Shown here one piece after another: positions 42,201 to 55,700 of a stretch of DNA of 64,000 nucleotides. Both the position numbers and the translations under genes were made by a program. The notes below the pieces were generated by a model. That model was not told the DNA's origin. It did not search any database and worked only from the letters and a program-made list of their open reading frames with translations. This DNA comes from Mytilisepta virgata. Its lineage: Eukaryota > Mollusca > Bivalvia > Mytilida > Mytilidae. The DNA is taken from positions 496,001 to 560,000 of the forward strand of contig JAPWFG010000020.1 of assembly GCA_028015205.1 (NCBI GenBank), in the 5' to 3' direction. Each line of letters opens with the position of its first letter. Within the stretch, counting starts at the first letter, position 1.

Positions 42201-45200
42201 GTTCTGTATGTAAGTGCATGGGTAAGTTAGCCTTGATTACAAAGAACATAGTTCTAAGCTGAGCTTCTTTGCGTGGATGAGTAGTGGTGACGTCAGTAGT
42301 CTTTTCTAGTGTAGGCTGTTGTTTACTTGGCAGTTTGGCTAGTGCGACCATCTTGTGATCTGGGTGATTTTCATGACGAACCCAAGTACTGCGTTGTATG
42401 TTAGTAAAACAATTGGCAACAGATGATCTGCATATCTTCATTTTTATTTTTTGGATTTTCTTCATATATGGTATTGTAGTTTTGCATGATCTGAGCATTG
42501 GATTATAACTCCAGTTTTAGGTTGATTTTTACTAGAGTTGTATCCTTTTTCAAAGCCTGCTATTTGTATTTCATGCAACTTCTCATTGATCTTTTGTCAG
42601 ATTTGGTTCACATTTAACTATTGCACAGAAAGTGGGTGTATCACAGAACAATGTGTGGGGTTTCAATCAGAGAAAACGATAAAAACTGTTTGGTACTATA
42701 CAACTTTCTGAGTAATCTGTCTTCAATTTAATATACCTATAACATCAGTAGGAAGTGTGTGAATAACAATAAACAATAACAGAATTACATGAGGAAATAT
42801 ATATTGATGTAACTAAAAATCTTAAACAACATAGAGTACAAATGAGACGATACTGTTTTTAAAAGTATCTTGCATAGAAAAATTTTCCATGTCATTTCAT
42901 TTCTTGTTTATACAAATTACAGAATGACTGTTTGAATTACTAAATTAAGGGTTAAAATGACAAATAAATACTACATCCAGTTTTTTAGCTTGTAGCACAG
43001 AAACAGCTAAAAAGTGTTCAAAAATAGCATTAGTCTTGATATTGTTTACTATGTCAGATATTTTAATGTTTATTTTACAGAAACTAGTTATCACCATAGC
43101 CAAGATCATACTAATGTAGAGTTATGTGGAAATAAAATTCAACTACAGCAAGATAAAAGTTCTACCACTTCAAATTTTGAAATGATGTCAATTGGTCCTA
43201 TTCACAGAAGTTCTAAAATATTAACATTAGACCCAGAATTAACACGGAGGTAAGGATTTCTTAAAATACAGTTCATCAGAGGCACATGTATAAAGATATG
43301 AAATATATTGTTATTTCCTCAAACAAAATTTGGTAGTGTATGAATCATTCTATATCTCTCCATTTGTCTGAATGAAACTTGTCCAGTATAGAACTGTTTT
43401 ATTTGAAAGAAATTAATGATAAATTATATGGTATTATTGTTGCCTACCACCATAGTGTAATATTAATAAGATTGGAACATATGACTGCAAGGTCAAGGTC
43501 AGTGAATTTATGCCAGTTTTCATATCTTGTATTTTTGTACAGACCTTTCTGGTTCAGAACTTCTGAATGACTTTAAAGTGACACTTGATGTTTTTGCTAA
43601 TAGTCATGATGTGTTAAGAATCAAATTGGAATTGTTCAACTTCAAACATGGTTGAGAAGTTTTTTTTCAAATTTAAGAGGTATTGATACTTGCCCTTGTT
43701 ATTTACCTGAGGTAAGTCACAAGCCAAGTTGAAATGCCTGTCTGTGTGTTCATGTTCGCCTACTTATTTTAACTGTGCATACCCCATTTATAATATGTGG
43801 AGCCCATTTCATTGAAAAGAAACACATCTATAAAAACAATATGTTATTAAAAGTACTGGTACTTAATATTTCGAGATACACGATGATGGAGGTATCCTTC
43901 GTCAGTTTTACTTGCAGTATTATTTCTGAAAGTAAAACTGAAAGGATATAAGGTGTCATTGATGTATCAATTATTACATGGTAATAAAAGTATTGCTAAA
44001 GTAAATAGTCAAATAATGCTATTTTTCCCCATTTTCATAATTGATTTCTCTGTTGAGAAATTTCTCTGCACAAAATTATGATTTTGTAACAAGTAAGGAT
44101 TATTGTATAAGACAATAGATTTTTTGACACATCCAACACGGAAATTATTCTTTTAATTATTTCATTTATTTCTGTTCTTAAATTGTTACAAGTTCTTATA
44201 TTCTTTTTTTAGCTCTGAAATGGAAAAATACCAGAAAAGACATCTACGAGGAAACTGGTTAGCTTACTGGGAACATGAATTAGGTAAAAAATTATATTAA
44301 TTTGTTTGTGTGAAATTATATTAACGATACACTCATTTAGAATTTAAACAATAAAGTGACAAACTTCTTACAGGCTTCTATTAAAATTTTGACCATATTT
44401 GATTGTAGTTGAAACGGTGTGTGAAATATACATACAACAGTGACAACCTAAAATCATAGGTTCTAGAAAACATAACATACCCAAACTAGACTGAAGTCGT
44501 GACATTCTGTTGATACAGGAACCATAGATTTATTTCCACATGAATAATATTTCTTATAGTGAATTAAAAAAAAACTACTAAATGAATTGATTTGAAACTT
44601 TGTCGTAAGGTATTGCCCAAGTGTTGTTACAATATATATTTGAAGTCATTCTCCTTTCTGGAAAAAAACTTTGTTGAATATATTATTTGCAAAATATGTT
44701 TATTATCATTTTTTAAGAAAAGGAGAGAAAGCAGGAAACCTCCACACTACCACAGAAACCACTAAACAATCATATAACTTGTATGTATATTATCACATAC
44801 GTAACTAAGTTTAGTTTTACAATACGTACAATTCAGAAATTAAATTTCTTCTCAAATCAAACATTAGACATCAGAATGTATTGAGTTCAGGAGTTGGATG
44901 ATCATTACTCAATCATTAGAATGGACAACAATTTTGTGATAAATATATATATTGTAAATTTTAAACATCTCATCAGGCCAAATAAATGTAATATTCAATC
45001 TGTTTATAAAATTACAGGATTGAGTGAAAGAGATACATTGTTCAACTTTAAACAGATAAAACTTCAAACATTTGAAGGACATACAGGCAGCATAAAAACT
45101 CTAACAGTTCTAGACAACGAAAACTCATTCATTAGTTCCAGTAAGGACAGGACAGTGAAGATTTGGTCAATGAAAAGTTTTGGTGATGGTTCTGGCAAGT

Positions 45201-46330
45201 AAGTATTGTCATATTTCTCTTTAGAGATATCATTGATGATTAAAAGGTTTGGGACCCAGTCAGAGTTCGTATAACATGCAGTGTGAATTTAGTAAATCAA
45301 TTTATAAAATTAATTACTTGTTATAAAAAATACATTTAAAAGACCATAAGACAACTCCTAGATGTTATTTATTTTCGGGTGTTCAGTTCAATGGGATGTT
45401 GACTCATTGGTTCATACCATTATCCTTACATTTCATAAGTAAATGGCAAAATATTTATGTGATTTTGTGGTATAAAATTTAGAATTTAAGATTGTTACAG
45501 TTATTCTTTAGGAGACAAATATTATTCAAGTTAAACATATTATGTCTGTTGTGCTTAAATTTAAAAAAAGTAAAGCTCAATCGGTTGTTGCAATTCGAAA
45601 CATTATTACTTTTCTTTTGACTTTTAAAGTTTTCCATGAAGATATAAAACAATAATTCAAGTATTATCATTGCTGATTCAGCAGATATAATGAGAAATGC
45701 ATAAAATATTTGATTATTTAATGATTTGATTTCTTAATATATATTTTCTTGAAAATCATGATCATCTAGGGTTACTTTTTTAGGCCTACCACTTAAACTT
45801 TTATTCACACGATTATACAAATGCCATAAACATTGTAGTACAAAATGTATTTGGCAATACTTGATTTCCGACTTAGTGCAGAATTACCGCATCCGGGGCA
45901 GAAATTATTATTCCCAACATGTGACTTTAGCATTTTGTGAGGCATGAAAATGTCGCTTTCCAGTTACGAGAGTGAAGGGGAATTTGAAGGATAATTCAAG
46001 CCAGGCGAGTTTTATCTTTCTGTATTCATGGCATGATATACCCGTCTGGGACAGAAATTGTCTCAACTCTGGTACAGTTTTTGTCACAAAATTTACCAGG
46101 GCTGCTATACATGTATTGTTATTGTATCTATGCCTAACAAAACGTCACTTGATACGTCATTCTTTACCTCCGTCGCAAAGTTACATTATTTTGTGTTGAG
46201 GTGATCAAGGTCTATTGTAGAAAGATTCAAAATGAAAGTTTACTTATACATATAAAAACTTTATTATACCCCCCGCAAACAAAGTTTGGGGGGGTATATA
46301 GGAATCACCTTGTCTGTCCGTCTGCCTGTC

Positions 46331-46377
<47 letters not shown>

Positions 46378-49300
46378 TGTAAGCGCAACTCCTCCTAGAC
46401 CGCTCAATGGATTTCAACGAAACTTTATAGAAAGGAAGTACATCATCCAAAGATGTGCATGAAGAAAAATCTTTGCCTCCCGATATCACACAAGGGAGAT
46501 AATTGGACTTCTATTTTTTTTTGCTTATACATTATATATGAACCTCGTAAGCGCAACTCCTCCTAGACCGCTCAATGGATTTCAACGAAACTTTACAGAA
46601 AGGAAGTACATCATCCAAAGATGTGCGTGACGAAAAATCTTTGCTTTCTGATATCACACAAGGGAGATAATTGGACTTCAAAGCGGGGGGTACATCTAGT
46701 TATAGTTGTATACTTGTTATTTTATGTTTTATAGAAGCAGAAGTCAATGGACGTACACAGAACACAGAAAATCTATATATGCTGTAGTATTTTTAGAATC
46801 ATCTCGACTGGTGGCTTCTTGTGACAGTTCTGTACATGTAAGTACACACAAAACATATAGACAGTTTGTTGGTTATTTTAATTTTTATTATTGTTTAGAT
46901 ACACAGATCACAAAGAAGAAAAGACTAATAGGTTCTTACACAAGTTGTTATTAAAGATCTTTGATTTCTTCTACGATTGTGGGAAATTCAATCTTTTTCA
47001 CAAGCAAAAAAAAAAACTAGTGAAAAGACATAGAATTTCCCACATAGTTAGCAATTTCAACTAATGCCAGGTGGAGCTCTTTTTCCACAATTTATTTAAA
47101 AACTGGGTTAATAAATATTTATCACCTATCTATAGATGATTTGGGTACCAAATATAATGTTGACAATCGATGTTTCCAACCAGTGCTGCACCTAGTGTTA
47201 ACTGAAGTTCCTAACATAGTGGAAGAAATTCCAGATCTTCAATAGCTACAATTGTAAGAACCCTGTTTTTTATGTAAACTACAATATTTTTTCTGCTTTT
47301 TCTATATAGACTGCATGAGAAAATGACCACATCATCAGCGATTTGTAATTATAACATCAAAGGACTTGTTGATGTTGTCAGTACAAGTGTACTGTAACCT
47401 AGTCAAATTGAGAACATTTCATTGGGTATCCACCTATGACAGACAGGTCCCATGCAACTCTGTTTTGCGATTGAATAGTAAAAAATCATTGCATTTGAGA
47501 TAGTTCTAAAATACTTATGGATTTTCAAATATTGATTTTATGCCTTATCTTGAATGAGAATAATGACCTCATGCAAACTCAGTTATAGCGATTCACGAGT
47601 ATTACATCTTCATGTACTGTAGTTTAAGAAGCTACTATTCTGTGCTGGTGGTCAAAGTAAATGATCTGTTTGAAAGAATAATTTTACATGAAATATGATA
47701 ATGTATGAAGGATGTTACTGATTGCTTTTTACAGATATGGGATCCATTCACAACAGATACTGTAAGAATTCTGGATTCCACAAGATATACTCCTGTAGCA
47801 TCCATGGTATCACTTCCTGTACCTTCACAGATGGTCTTAACTGCTAACAATGAATCACTACTCAGGTACTATAAACTGTCTTGAACTGAAAAAATAGTTA
47901 TAATTCACTTTCAGTTTTAGAAATCAAAACAGCTCAATATCAGTAAATATTCTATGAAATAAGTTTGGATGTGAATATTATGACAATTTTTTGTCTTCAG
48001 GAAACTTAAGTTAGGAGGTACCTGAATCTGCTAAATTATAGATTTTCATGAAATTTTACATGTAGCTAAAACATTCGAAGCTGCATCTAAATATAAAAAA
48101 AAAAATTATATTTAGCTGTTATATTTCTTTCATAAGATTGATTTAAATTCATTGAAATAAAGGACATTTACTGTAGATGTCATATAAAACTGCCAAAAAA
48201 AAATAATAATTTCACTTTAAATCATCATTTTTCAAAATCTAATCCCTAGGATTTTCTATAAAAACGATATGTTATTGCTTTCAACTTTTTTGTTTCAATG
48301 AAACTACATAAATAATCATAGGGTCACCAGCTTCGTTTTTGTTGTGGAAATCATTCAACTATAGGTCCTGTCTGTAAAAACACTAAAAACCTACATTTTT
48401 TATTGCAACATCATGACGACATTATGCTTATTTTCACTCTTCATACAGTAATCAATCTAATATACTCAAAAAATGAATCTGGTGACCCCCAATAAATTTT
48501 ATATCAATAAAAAGAGAATTTCAACGGCAACAATATATCTTCTTTTTTTTAAATTCTAGGGACTGGATTTTGAGAAATAATTTAAAGTCTAAATATTTGA
48601 CTTTTTGGAGTGATAACTGCGTGCTTTCTATATATTTACCCATCTGTTTGCCAAAACCTGAAACACCATATTTTGGGAAGTATTAAGGGGACCTACATTA
48701 TTTTTTTTGATATTCAGATGCAGTTCAACATTCTCTAGTTGACAAATTGTATAAAAATCTGAAATATAGCCCAATTAGGTACATCCTACCTTAAGGCTAA
48801 AAGTAGGGAAAATCCAAACAGTATTAATATTCCAGAATGACCAAACAGATATTTGAATTTTAGAGATACTCCTTAGTTTCATAAGTTTTTGTATTTCTAC
48901 TCTAAGTTTTGAAGTATAGATTTATGCTTCGTCAGAAATCTACACAACTGAGCTAGTTTTAAATCCTTGGAGATGTAAATCTAACTTGAGATTATCATTA
49001 TTAAATCTTGCAGGTATAGAATTTTATCTGGTATGTCCTAATGAAAACATGCATGTTTATGTAAAAAAAAAATAGTCATTAACTGCAACATTTGCATTGT
49101 ATTTAATTGATACATTGATCCACTATAATATTAAATATCTCTCAACAGTATTACCTGAGCCATAAACCCAGAATACACATCTGTTTCCAACACAGTGTAG
49201 ACTTGCACATTTGAGAACATGTTTTCCTCTTTGTATATTTCAGGTTTTTAGATCTCAGGACAGTAGGATATGCACATGAATATAGAGTTACAACTGCTTC

Positions 49301-52300
49301 AGCTGGTAACTTTTTTCATTTTCAATTACAGGGTGGGTTTATGGCTTTTCATTTAGTATCAGCAATTGTAATAGATTTATATATCTTGATGTGCAATTTT
49401 GAATGATAAATATCTTTACTTATGTTGATAATTTATTTCTAGATGACTTTAATTTAAATGTGATAAATAGAGAAAAATACATGGCAAAATCCGTATCACT
49501 CGCTGTATCATCCCGAGATATTGATCGAGGGGTGATATGGCATGTGATACCAGTTTTGACATGTTTTATAAGCTTTTTCACATATTTTAACAGATTTTTC
49601 TGGTCATGTGACTAATATCATTTTAAGGGGTGATGATAACGGTATCATCACGGTAGAAAATACAGGTGACAATGTTCTTTTAGTATCGTATATGCAATTT
49701 TCTTTTATTTACTACTATCTGAGTACATGGTAAATGTGATTAAAAAAATAATCTGCAGAAACTAGTAAATGTACATGTATCAACATTAAATACTGAAAAC
49801 AAGTTGACCTTTTTGTTTTCACATGCCACCTTTAAAAACTAGAAAGTAAAATATGAATTCATCTATAAGAGTAAAGTTAATGTAATTCTAATAATGAAAA
49901 GTGTAGATATCATATTTGCAAGAGGAACTGTGATAGTAAAATTCAATAAGACCAATTTATTGTAGGTTTAATTAGATGTATGGCAGTAAGTCCAGATAGC
50001 CAGTGGGTAGCTGTTGGCTTTTCTACAGGAATCATGTCACTTTTAAACTTAAAGACAGGTGTAATGTTAGGGACATGGAAAGCTCATGAAGGGGAGATAA
50101 TTCAGGTAGAATACTTCTGAAATCAACTATGTCTACATTTTGCTAATTTGTTTAGTAGTAGTAGATATAAGTTCTCATATTTTCTATTTAAACACATTCT
50201 GCTCATAAAATGCATTTAAGTTACATTAAAGTTAATTAAATATTATATAATTTTATATGATGTTTATTCATAGCCTATATATTTGGGTTTTATCAGTTAT
50301 ATAAAACACATTATTTTTAGCTCACCTCACGAAAGTGAGGGGGGCTTATGTGATACCCCCGACGTCGGTGTCGGCGTCCGCACCCACTTACAGAAGAATG
50401 GTTAAGATCCATACACGCTTCTTGACAAATGCCACATCAATCATATTGGTATGGTAGGTGCAATTATGATGCTAAGCACAATGCATGCTTCAGATGCTGG
50501 CTCTGACCTATATTTTCCGCATGAATGAACACTTACAGAAGAATGGTTAAGATCCATACACACTTACTGACAAGTGCTACATCAATCATATTGGTGTGGT
50601 AGGTGCACCTAGTGATGCTAAGCACAATGCATGCTTCGGATGCTGGCTCTGACCTATATTTTCCGCATGAATGACCACTTACAGAAGAATGGTTAAAGTC
50701 CATTCCTGGTTACTGACACATGCCACATCAGTCATATTGCCATGGTTGGTGCACCTACGGATGCTAAGCACAATGCATGCTTCGGATGCTGGCTGTGACC
50801 TACTTTTTCCGGATGGATGACCACTTACAGAAGAATGGTTAAAGTCCATTCCTGGTTACTGACACATGCCACATCAATTATATTGCCGTGGTTGGTGCAC
50901 CTACAGATGCTAAGCACGATGCATGCTTCGGATGCTGGCTGTGACCTACTTTTTCCCAATGGATGACCACTTACAGAAGAATGGTTAAAGTCCATTCCTG
51001 GTTACTGACACATGCCACATCAATCATATTGCCATGGTTGGTGCACCTACAGATGCTATGCACAATGCATGCTTGGATGCTGGCTGTGACCTACTTTTTC
51101 CGGATGGATGACCACTTACAGAAGAATGGTTTAAGTCCATTCCTGCTTACTGACACAAGCCACATCAATCATATCATTTTAAGTTACCAATACAGTCAAA
51201 CCTGCTTTTAACGGCCACAATTGGGACAAAAGTAAAGTGGCCGCATAAGACAGGTGACCGTTTAATCAAGTTTTACAGTGAGCGGCAATTCCGTATTTTG
51301 CTTTCCGGTCCGGAACGATCAAGATATTATCGTTGTCTAACATACAAATATGGCGGTTCGACTGAGATGAAACAATGTTTTTTTCCACAATCGACCGTAA
51401 ATGAACGATGAGATTGATAATTTGAATGATAATTAAGCTATGCCATTAATTAAAGATGATTTGAAAGTCAAATAACGATGATTTTAACATTTATAGAAAG
51501 GTAAATGACCGCTTAATTTAGGTAAATTTCAAGCTTGGGTACCATTTGTTGTGACCACTGGCCGCGTAAGACAGGTGACCGCTTATTCGAGTTAAATTAA
51601 CACGTAAAACTATTTGGGCGGACTCCAGGACGACCGCTGAAGGCAGGTGGCTGCTTAATTGAGGTGGCCGTTAGGGCAGGTTTGACTGTATTTTACTAAT
51701 GAAAAAAAGTTATTCCATACTGGATAAAAAAGGTGAGTTAATCGACAGCTTAGGATGCTGCCTGTCAATAAATTTTTCCACATGGATGAAACTTTTTAAA
51801 TGTTTTATTCCATTCCCGCTTATGTAACATTAGTACCACATGGACAATATTAGCATGGTAGGTGTACCTAAGAAAGCTTAAAACACAAAGCAGGCTTAGA
51901 ATGCGGGCTGTGACTTCCTTTTTCTGGATGGATGACCACTTACAGACCTAAGAATGGTTAAAGTCCATTCCTGCTTACTGACAAGTGCCACATCAACCAT
52001 ATTGGTATGGTAAGTGCACCTAGTGATGCTTAGCACAATGCATGCTTTGGATGCTGGCTGTGTCCTATATTTTTTGCATGGATGACCACTTACAGAAGAA
52101 TGGTTAAAGTGCATTCCTGCTAACAGGCAAGTACCACATCAACCAAAGCATCCAGAGATGCTTTGTAAGATGCATGGTTCAGATGCTGGCTGTGACCTTC
52201 TTTTTCTGCATGGATGAGCACTTAAAATTTTGAAAAGTTCAAGTCAATTACGGCTTAGTGATAATAATGCGTTACGAGGTGAGCTTTGTAATCGATAGAT

Positions 52301-52766
52301 TACCTATGTTTGTGGGTTTTGTTAAGATTTATTCTTTTGAGGAAATCTTGTTTTGTGATTTCCATTTTTCTGGTAAAAAAAACAATATGAATTATTCAGT
52401 TTGTGGAACATAAAATTTTATGGTTCTAGTACACAAAACAAACAAAAAATATAGCTATACAAAAAAATATAAATTCACATTAACTAATATTGTCATATTG
52501 GGATATTTAAACTTTGATTGGTCAGATTTAGGAATCTTCATTGCCAAGTCAGCAGAAAGTTTATATCGCCTCTATGGACATCAAAGGACACACACAAAAA
52601 GACAACAAAAATTAAAACTAGCTAAGTGCTGGATAACGAAGTTGAAGAATTATACTAGGACATGGAAAACATGTTTTGTGATAAATGAAGCAGTTTTTAT
52701 ATATAACAATTTTGTTTTTATACGACCGCAAAATTTTTGCGGTCGTATATTGGTATGACGTTGGCG

Positions 52767-52798
<32 letters not shown>

Positions 52799-55700
52799 GT
52801 CGTCGTCGTCCGTCGTCTGCGGCGTCGTCCGAAGACATTTGGTTTTCGCACTATAACTTTAGTATAAGTTAATAGAAATCTATGAAATTTAAACACAAGG
52901 TTTATGACCACAAAAGGAAGGTTGGGATTGATTTTGGGAGTTTTGGTCCCAACAGTTTAGGAATTAGGGGCTAAAAAAGGGCCAAAAATAAGCATTTTTC
53001 TTGGTTTTTGCACAATAACTTTAGCATAAGTAAATAGAAATCTATGAAATTTAAACACAAGGTTTATGACCACAAAAGGAAGGTTGGGATTGATTTTTGG
53101 AGTTTTGGTCCCAACAGTTTAGGAATTAGGGGCCAAAAGGGTCCAAAATTAAACTTTGTTTGATTTCATTGAAAATTGAACTATTGGGGTTCTTTGATAT
53201 GCCGAATCTAACCGTGCATTTAGGATCTTAATTTTTGGTCCCGTTTTCAAATTGGTCTACATTAAGGTCCAAAGGGTCCAAAATTAAACTTAGTTTGATT
53301 TTAACAAAAATTGAATTCTTTGGGTTCTTTGATATGCTGAATCTAAACATGTACTTAGTTTTTTTATTATGGGCCCAGTTTTCAAGTTGGTCCAAATCGG
53401 GGTCCAAAATTAAACTTTGTTTGATTTCATCGAAAATTGAACTATTGGGGTTCTTTGATATGCCGAATCTAACCGTGCATTTAGATTCTTAATTTTTGGT
53501 CCCGTTTTCAAATTGGTCTACATTAAGGTCCAAAGGGTCCAAAATTAAACTTAGTTTGATTTTAACAAAAATTGAATTCTTTGGGTTCTTTGATATGCTG
53601 AATCTAAACATGTACTTAGTTTTTTTATTATGGGCCCAGTTTTCAAGTTGGTCCAAATCGGGGTCCAAAATTAAACTTTGTTTGATTTCATCGAAAATTG
53701 AACTATTGGGGTTCTTTGATATGCCGAATCTAACCGTGCTTTTAGATTCTTAATTTTTGGTCCCGTTTTCAAATTGGTCTACAATAAGGTCCAAAAGGTC
53801 CAAAATTAAACTTAGTTTGATTTTAACAAAAATTGAATTAAATTCTTTGGGTTCTTTGATATGCTGAATCTAAACATGTACTTAGTTTTTTTATTATGGG
53901 CCCAGTTTTCAAGTTGGTCCAAATAGGGGTCCAAAATTAAACTTTGTTTGATTTCATCGAAAATTGAAGTATTGGGGTTCTTTGATATGCCGAATCTAAC
54001 TGTGCATTTAGATTCTTAATTTTTGGTCCCATTTTCAAATTGGTCTACATTAAGGTCCAAAGGGTCCAAAATTAAACTTAGTTTGATTTTAACAAAAATT
54101 GAATTCTTGGGGTTCTTTGATATGCTGAATCTAAACATGTACTTAGTTTTTTTATTATGAGCCCAGTTTTCAAGTTGGTCCAAATCGGGGTCCAAAATTA
54201 AACTTTGTTTGATTTCATCGAAAATTGACTTATTGGGGTTCTTTGATATGCCTAATCTAACCGTGCATTTAGATTCTTAATTTTTGGTCCCGTTTTCAAA
54301 TTGGTCTACATTAAGGTCCAAAGGGTCCAAAATTAAACTTAGTTTGATTTTAACAAAAATTGAATTCTTTGGGTTCTTTGATATGCTTAATCTAAACATG
54401 TACTTAGTTTTTTTATTATGGGCCCAGTTTTCAAGTTGGTCCAAATCGGGGTCCAAAATTAAACTTTGTTTGATTTCATCGAAAATTGAACTATTGGGGT
54501 TCTTTGATATGCCGAATCTAACCGTGCATTTAGATTTTTAATTTTTGGTCCCGTTTTCAAATTGGTCTACATTAAGGTCCAAAGGGTCCAAAATTAAACT
54601 TAGTTCGATTTTAACAAAAATTGAATTCTTGGGGTTCTTTGATATGCTGAATCTAAACATGTACTTAGTTTTTTTATTATGGGCCCAGTTTTCAAGTTGG
54701 TCCAAATCGGGGTCCAAAATTAAAGCTAAAAAGGGGGTAAATTAATTTTTTTTTGGGGGGGGGGGGGGGCAATTCTCCACAGCATATTGTATTACACAAA
54801 AGCAAAAAATTGAATATAAATTCAAATCATATGACCAATTCTAAGTTCTTTATTTCAGTTATTCTGTGTCAGAAACCTATTATGTGTCAAATATTTGAAG
54901 AAATTTTCAATTGCACAGTATTGCGCAATAGCAAGAAATTGATATGTGTGCCCTGTTATCAAAACTTTATTATTAACAAATTCCATTGGAAATTTGCCAA
55001 TATAAAATGTGCTGATGAAGCTTTTTTGTTTATCTTATCTAAACTGCTTTTAATATGTATATTTAAAATTTGCCATCCATGACTATGATGTCATTTTTTA
55101 TTTTAATATGTTATGGTGTATTTAAATGGGCTGTTATGGTTGCAAAGTATAAAGAAATGGGGGGGGGGGGGGGGGGGGTAAATTAGAAATTGGGGAGGGG
55201 GTAATTTTTTCTCATTTCATATTTCATAAATTAAAAAGAAAATTTCAAATTTTTTTTAGCAAAAAAAAGGGGGGGGTTACAATAAATTTTATTGTTTTTT
55301 GTTTTTTTTTTTGGGAGGGGGGGTCAATGTGCAACTTCATAGTGTATTGCACAAAAGCTAAAAAAAGGGGTAAATTATTATTTTTTTTTGGGGGGGGGGG
55401 CAATTCTCCACAGCATATTGTATTACACAAAAGCAAAAAATTGAATATAAATTCAAATCATATGACCAATTTTAAGTTCTTTGATTTCAGTTATTCTGTG
55501 TCAGAAACCTATTATGTGTCAAATATTTGAAGAAATTTTCAATTACACAGTATTGCGCAATAGCAAGAAATTGATATGTGTGCCCAATTTTAAATTTTAA
55601 ATTGGTTATTTCTGATTTATATATAAAAACAAATAATACTGATATGGTTTGAATAGGTAAATTAAAAATTTTTAAGTTCTTAGACAACATTCATTCTGTG

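Larger units (their letters stand above)
39726..43080 (+). other. WDR81 intron 16, contains an antisense hAT transposon
   Basis: 3.4 kb. About 1.9 kb of transposase sequence on the minus strand fills the centre. The rest is AT-rich. A short dispersed triplet 'AGCACTAC' occurs several times at 40400-40510. Confidence 0.7.
50316..52305 (+). mobile_element. Helentron/pearl-like hairpin-ended element 4
   Basis: The left end is AGCTCACCTCACGAAAGTGAGG, then CGACGTCGGTGTCGGCGTCCG. The core is a tandem array of 145-146 bp units: CTTACAGAAGAATGGTT recurs at about 50387, 50532, 50678, 50824, 50970, 51115, then 51939 (diverged) and 52089. A TA-flanked insertion interrupts it. The right end carries the inverted motif GAGGTGAGCT (52276-52285) and a hairpin GTAATC-GATA-GATTAC (52288-52303). 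Confidence 0.7.

Noticed and set aside
44717..44791. Possible extra WDR81 exon ([17 protein letters not shown]) between exons 18 and 19
   Set aside because: An acceptor-like TTTTTAAG and a donor-like GTATGT are present, but joining it to exon 19 creates an in-frame TGA. Direct joining of exons 18 and 19 gives the conserved E-L-G context.
46244..46489. Frame with TDRQTDRQ repeats
   Set aside because: Translation of the (GTCT)n microsatellite of element 3 in reverse.
47261..47275. AAGAACCCTG as the missing second terminus of the 40.1 kb hAT element
   Set aside because: It lies beyond four WDR81 exons, so it cannot belong to the same insertion.
50085..50105. GGGGAGATAATT at the end of WDR81 exon 23
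   Set aside because: It codes for conserved residues EGEIIQ (human EGDILQ), so its likeness to the repeated GGGAGATAA word is coincidence.
50386..51180. Regularly spaced repeats considered as a CRISPR-like array
   Set aside because: Units are 146 bp with no short repeat/spacer division, in a eukaryotic intron.
52650..52838. Arginine-rich and threonine-rich frames around 52.76-52.82 kb
   Set aside because: Plain translation of the (GTC)n microsatellite of element 5.
53235..54745. Four near-identical 66-85 codon frames starting [16 protein letters not shown]
   Set aside because: They recur because the 261-bp repeat is divisible by three, and each ends at the same repeat-encoded stop. No protein family; satellite-like DNA.
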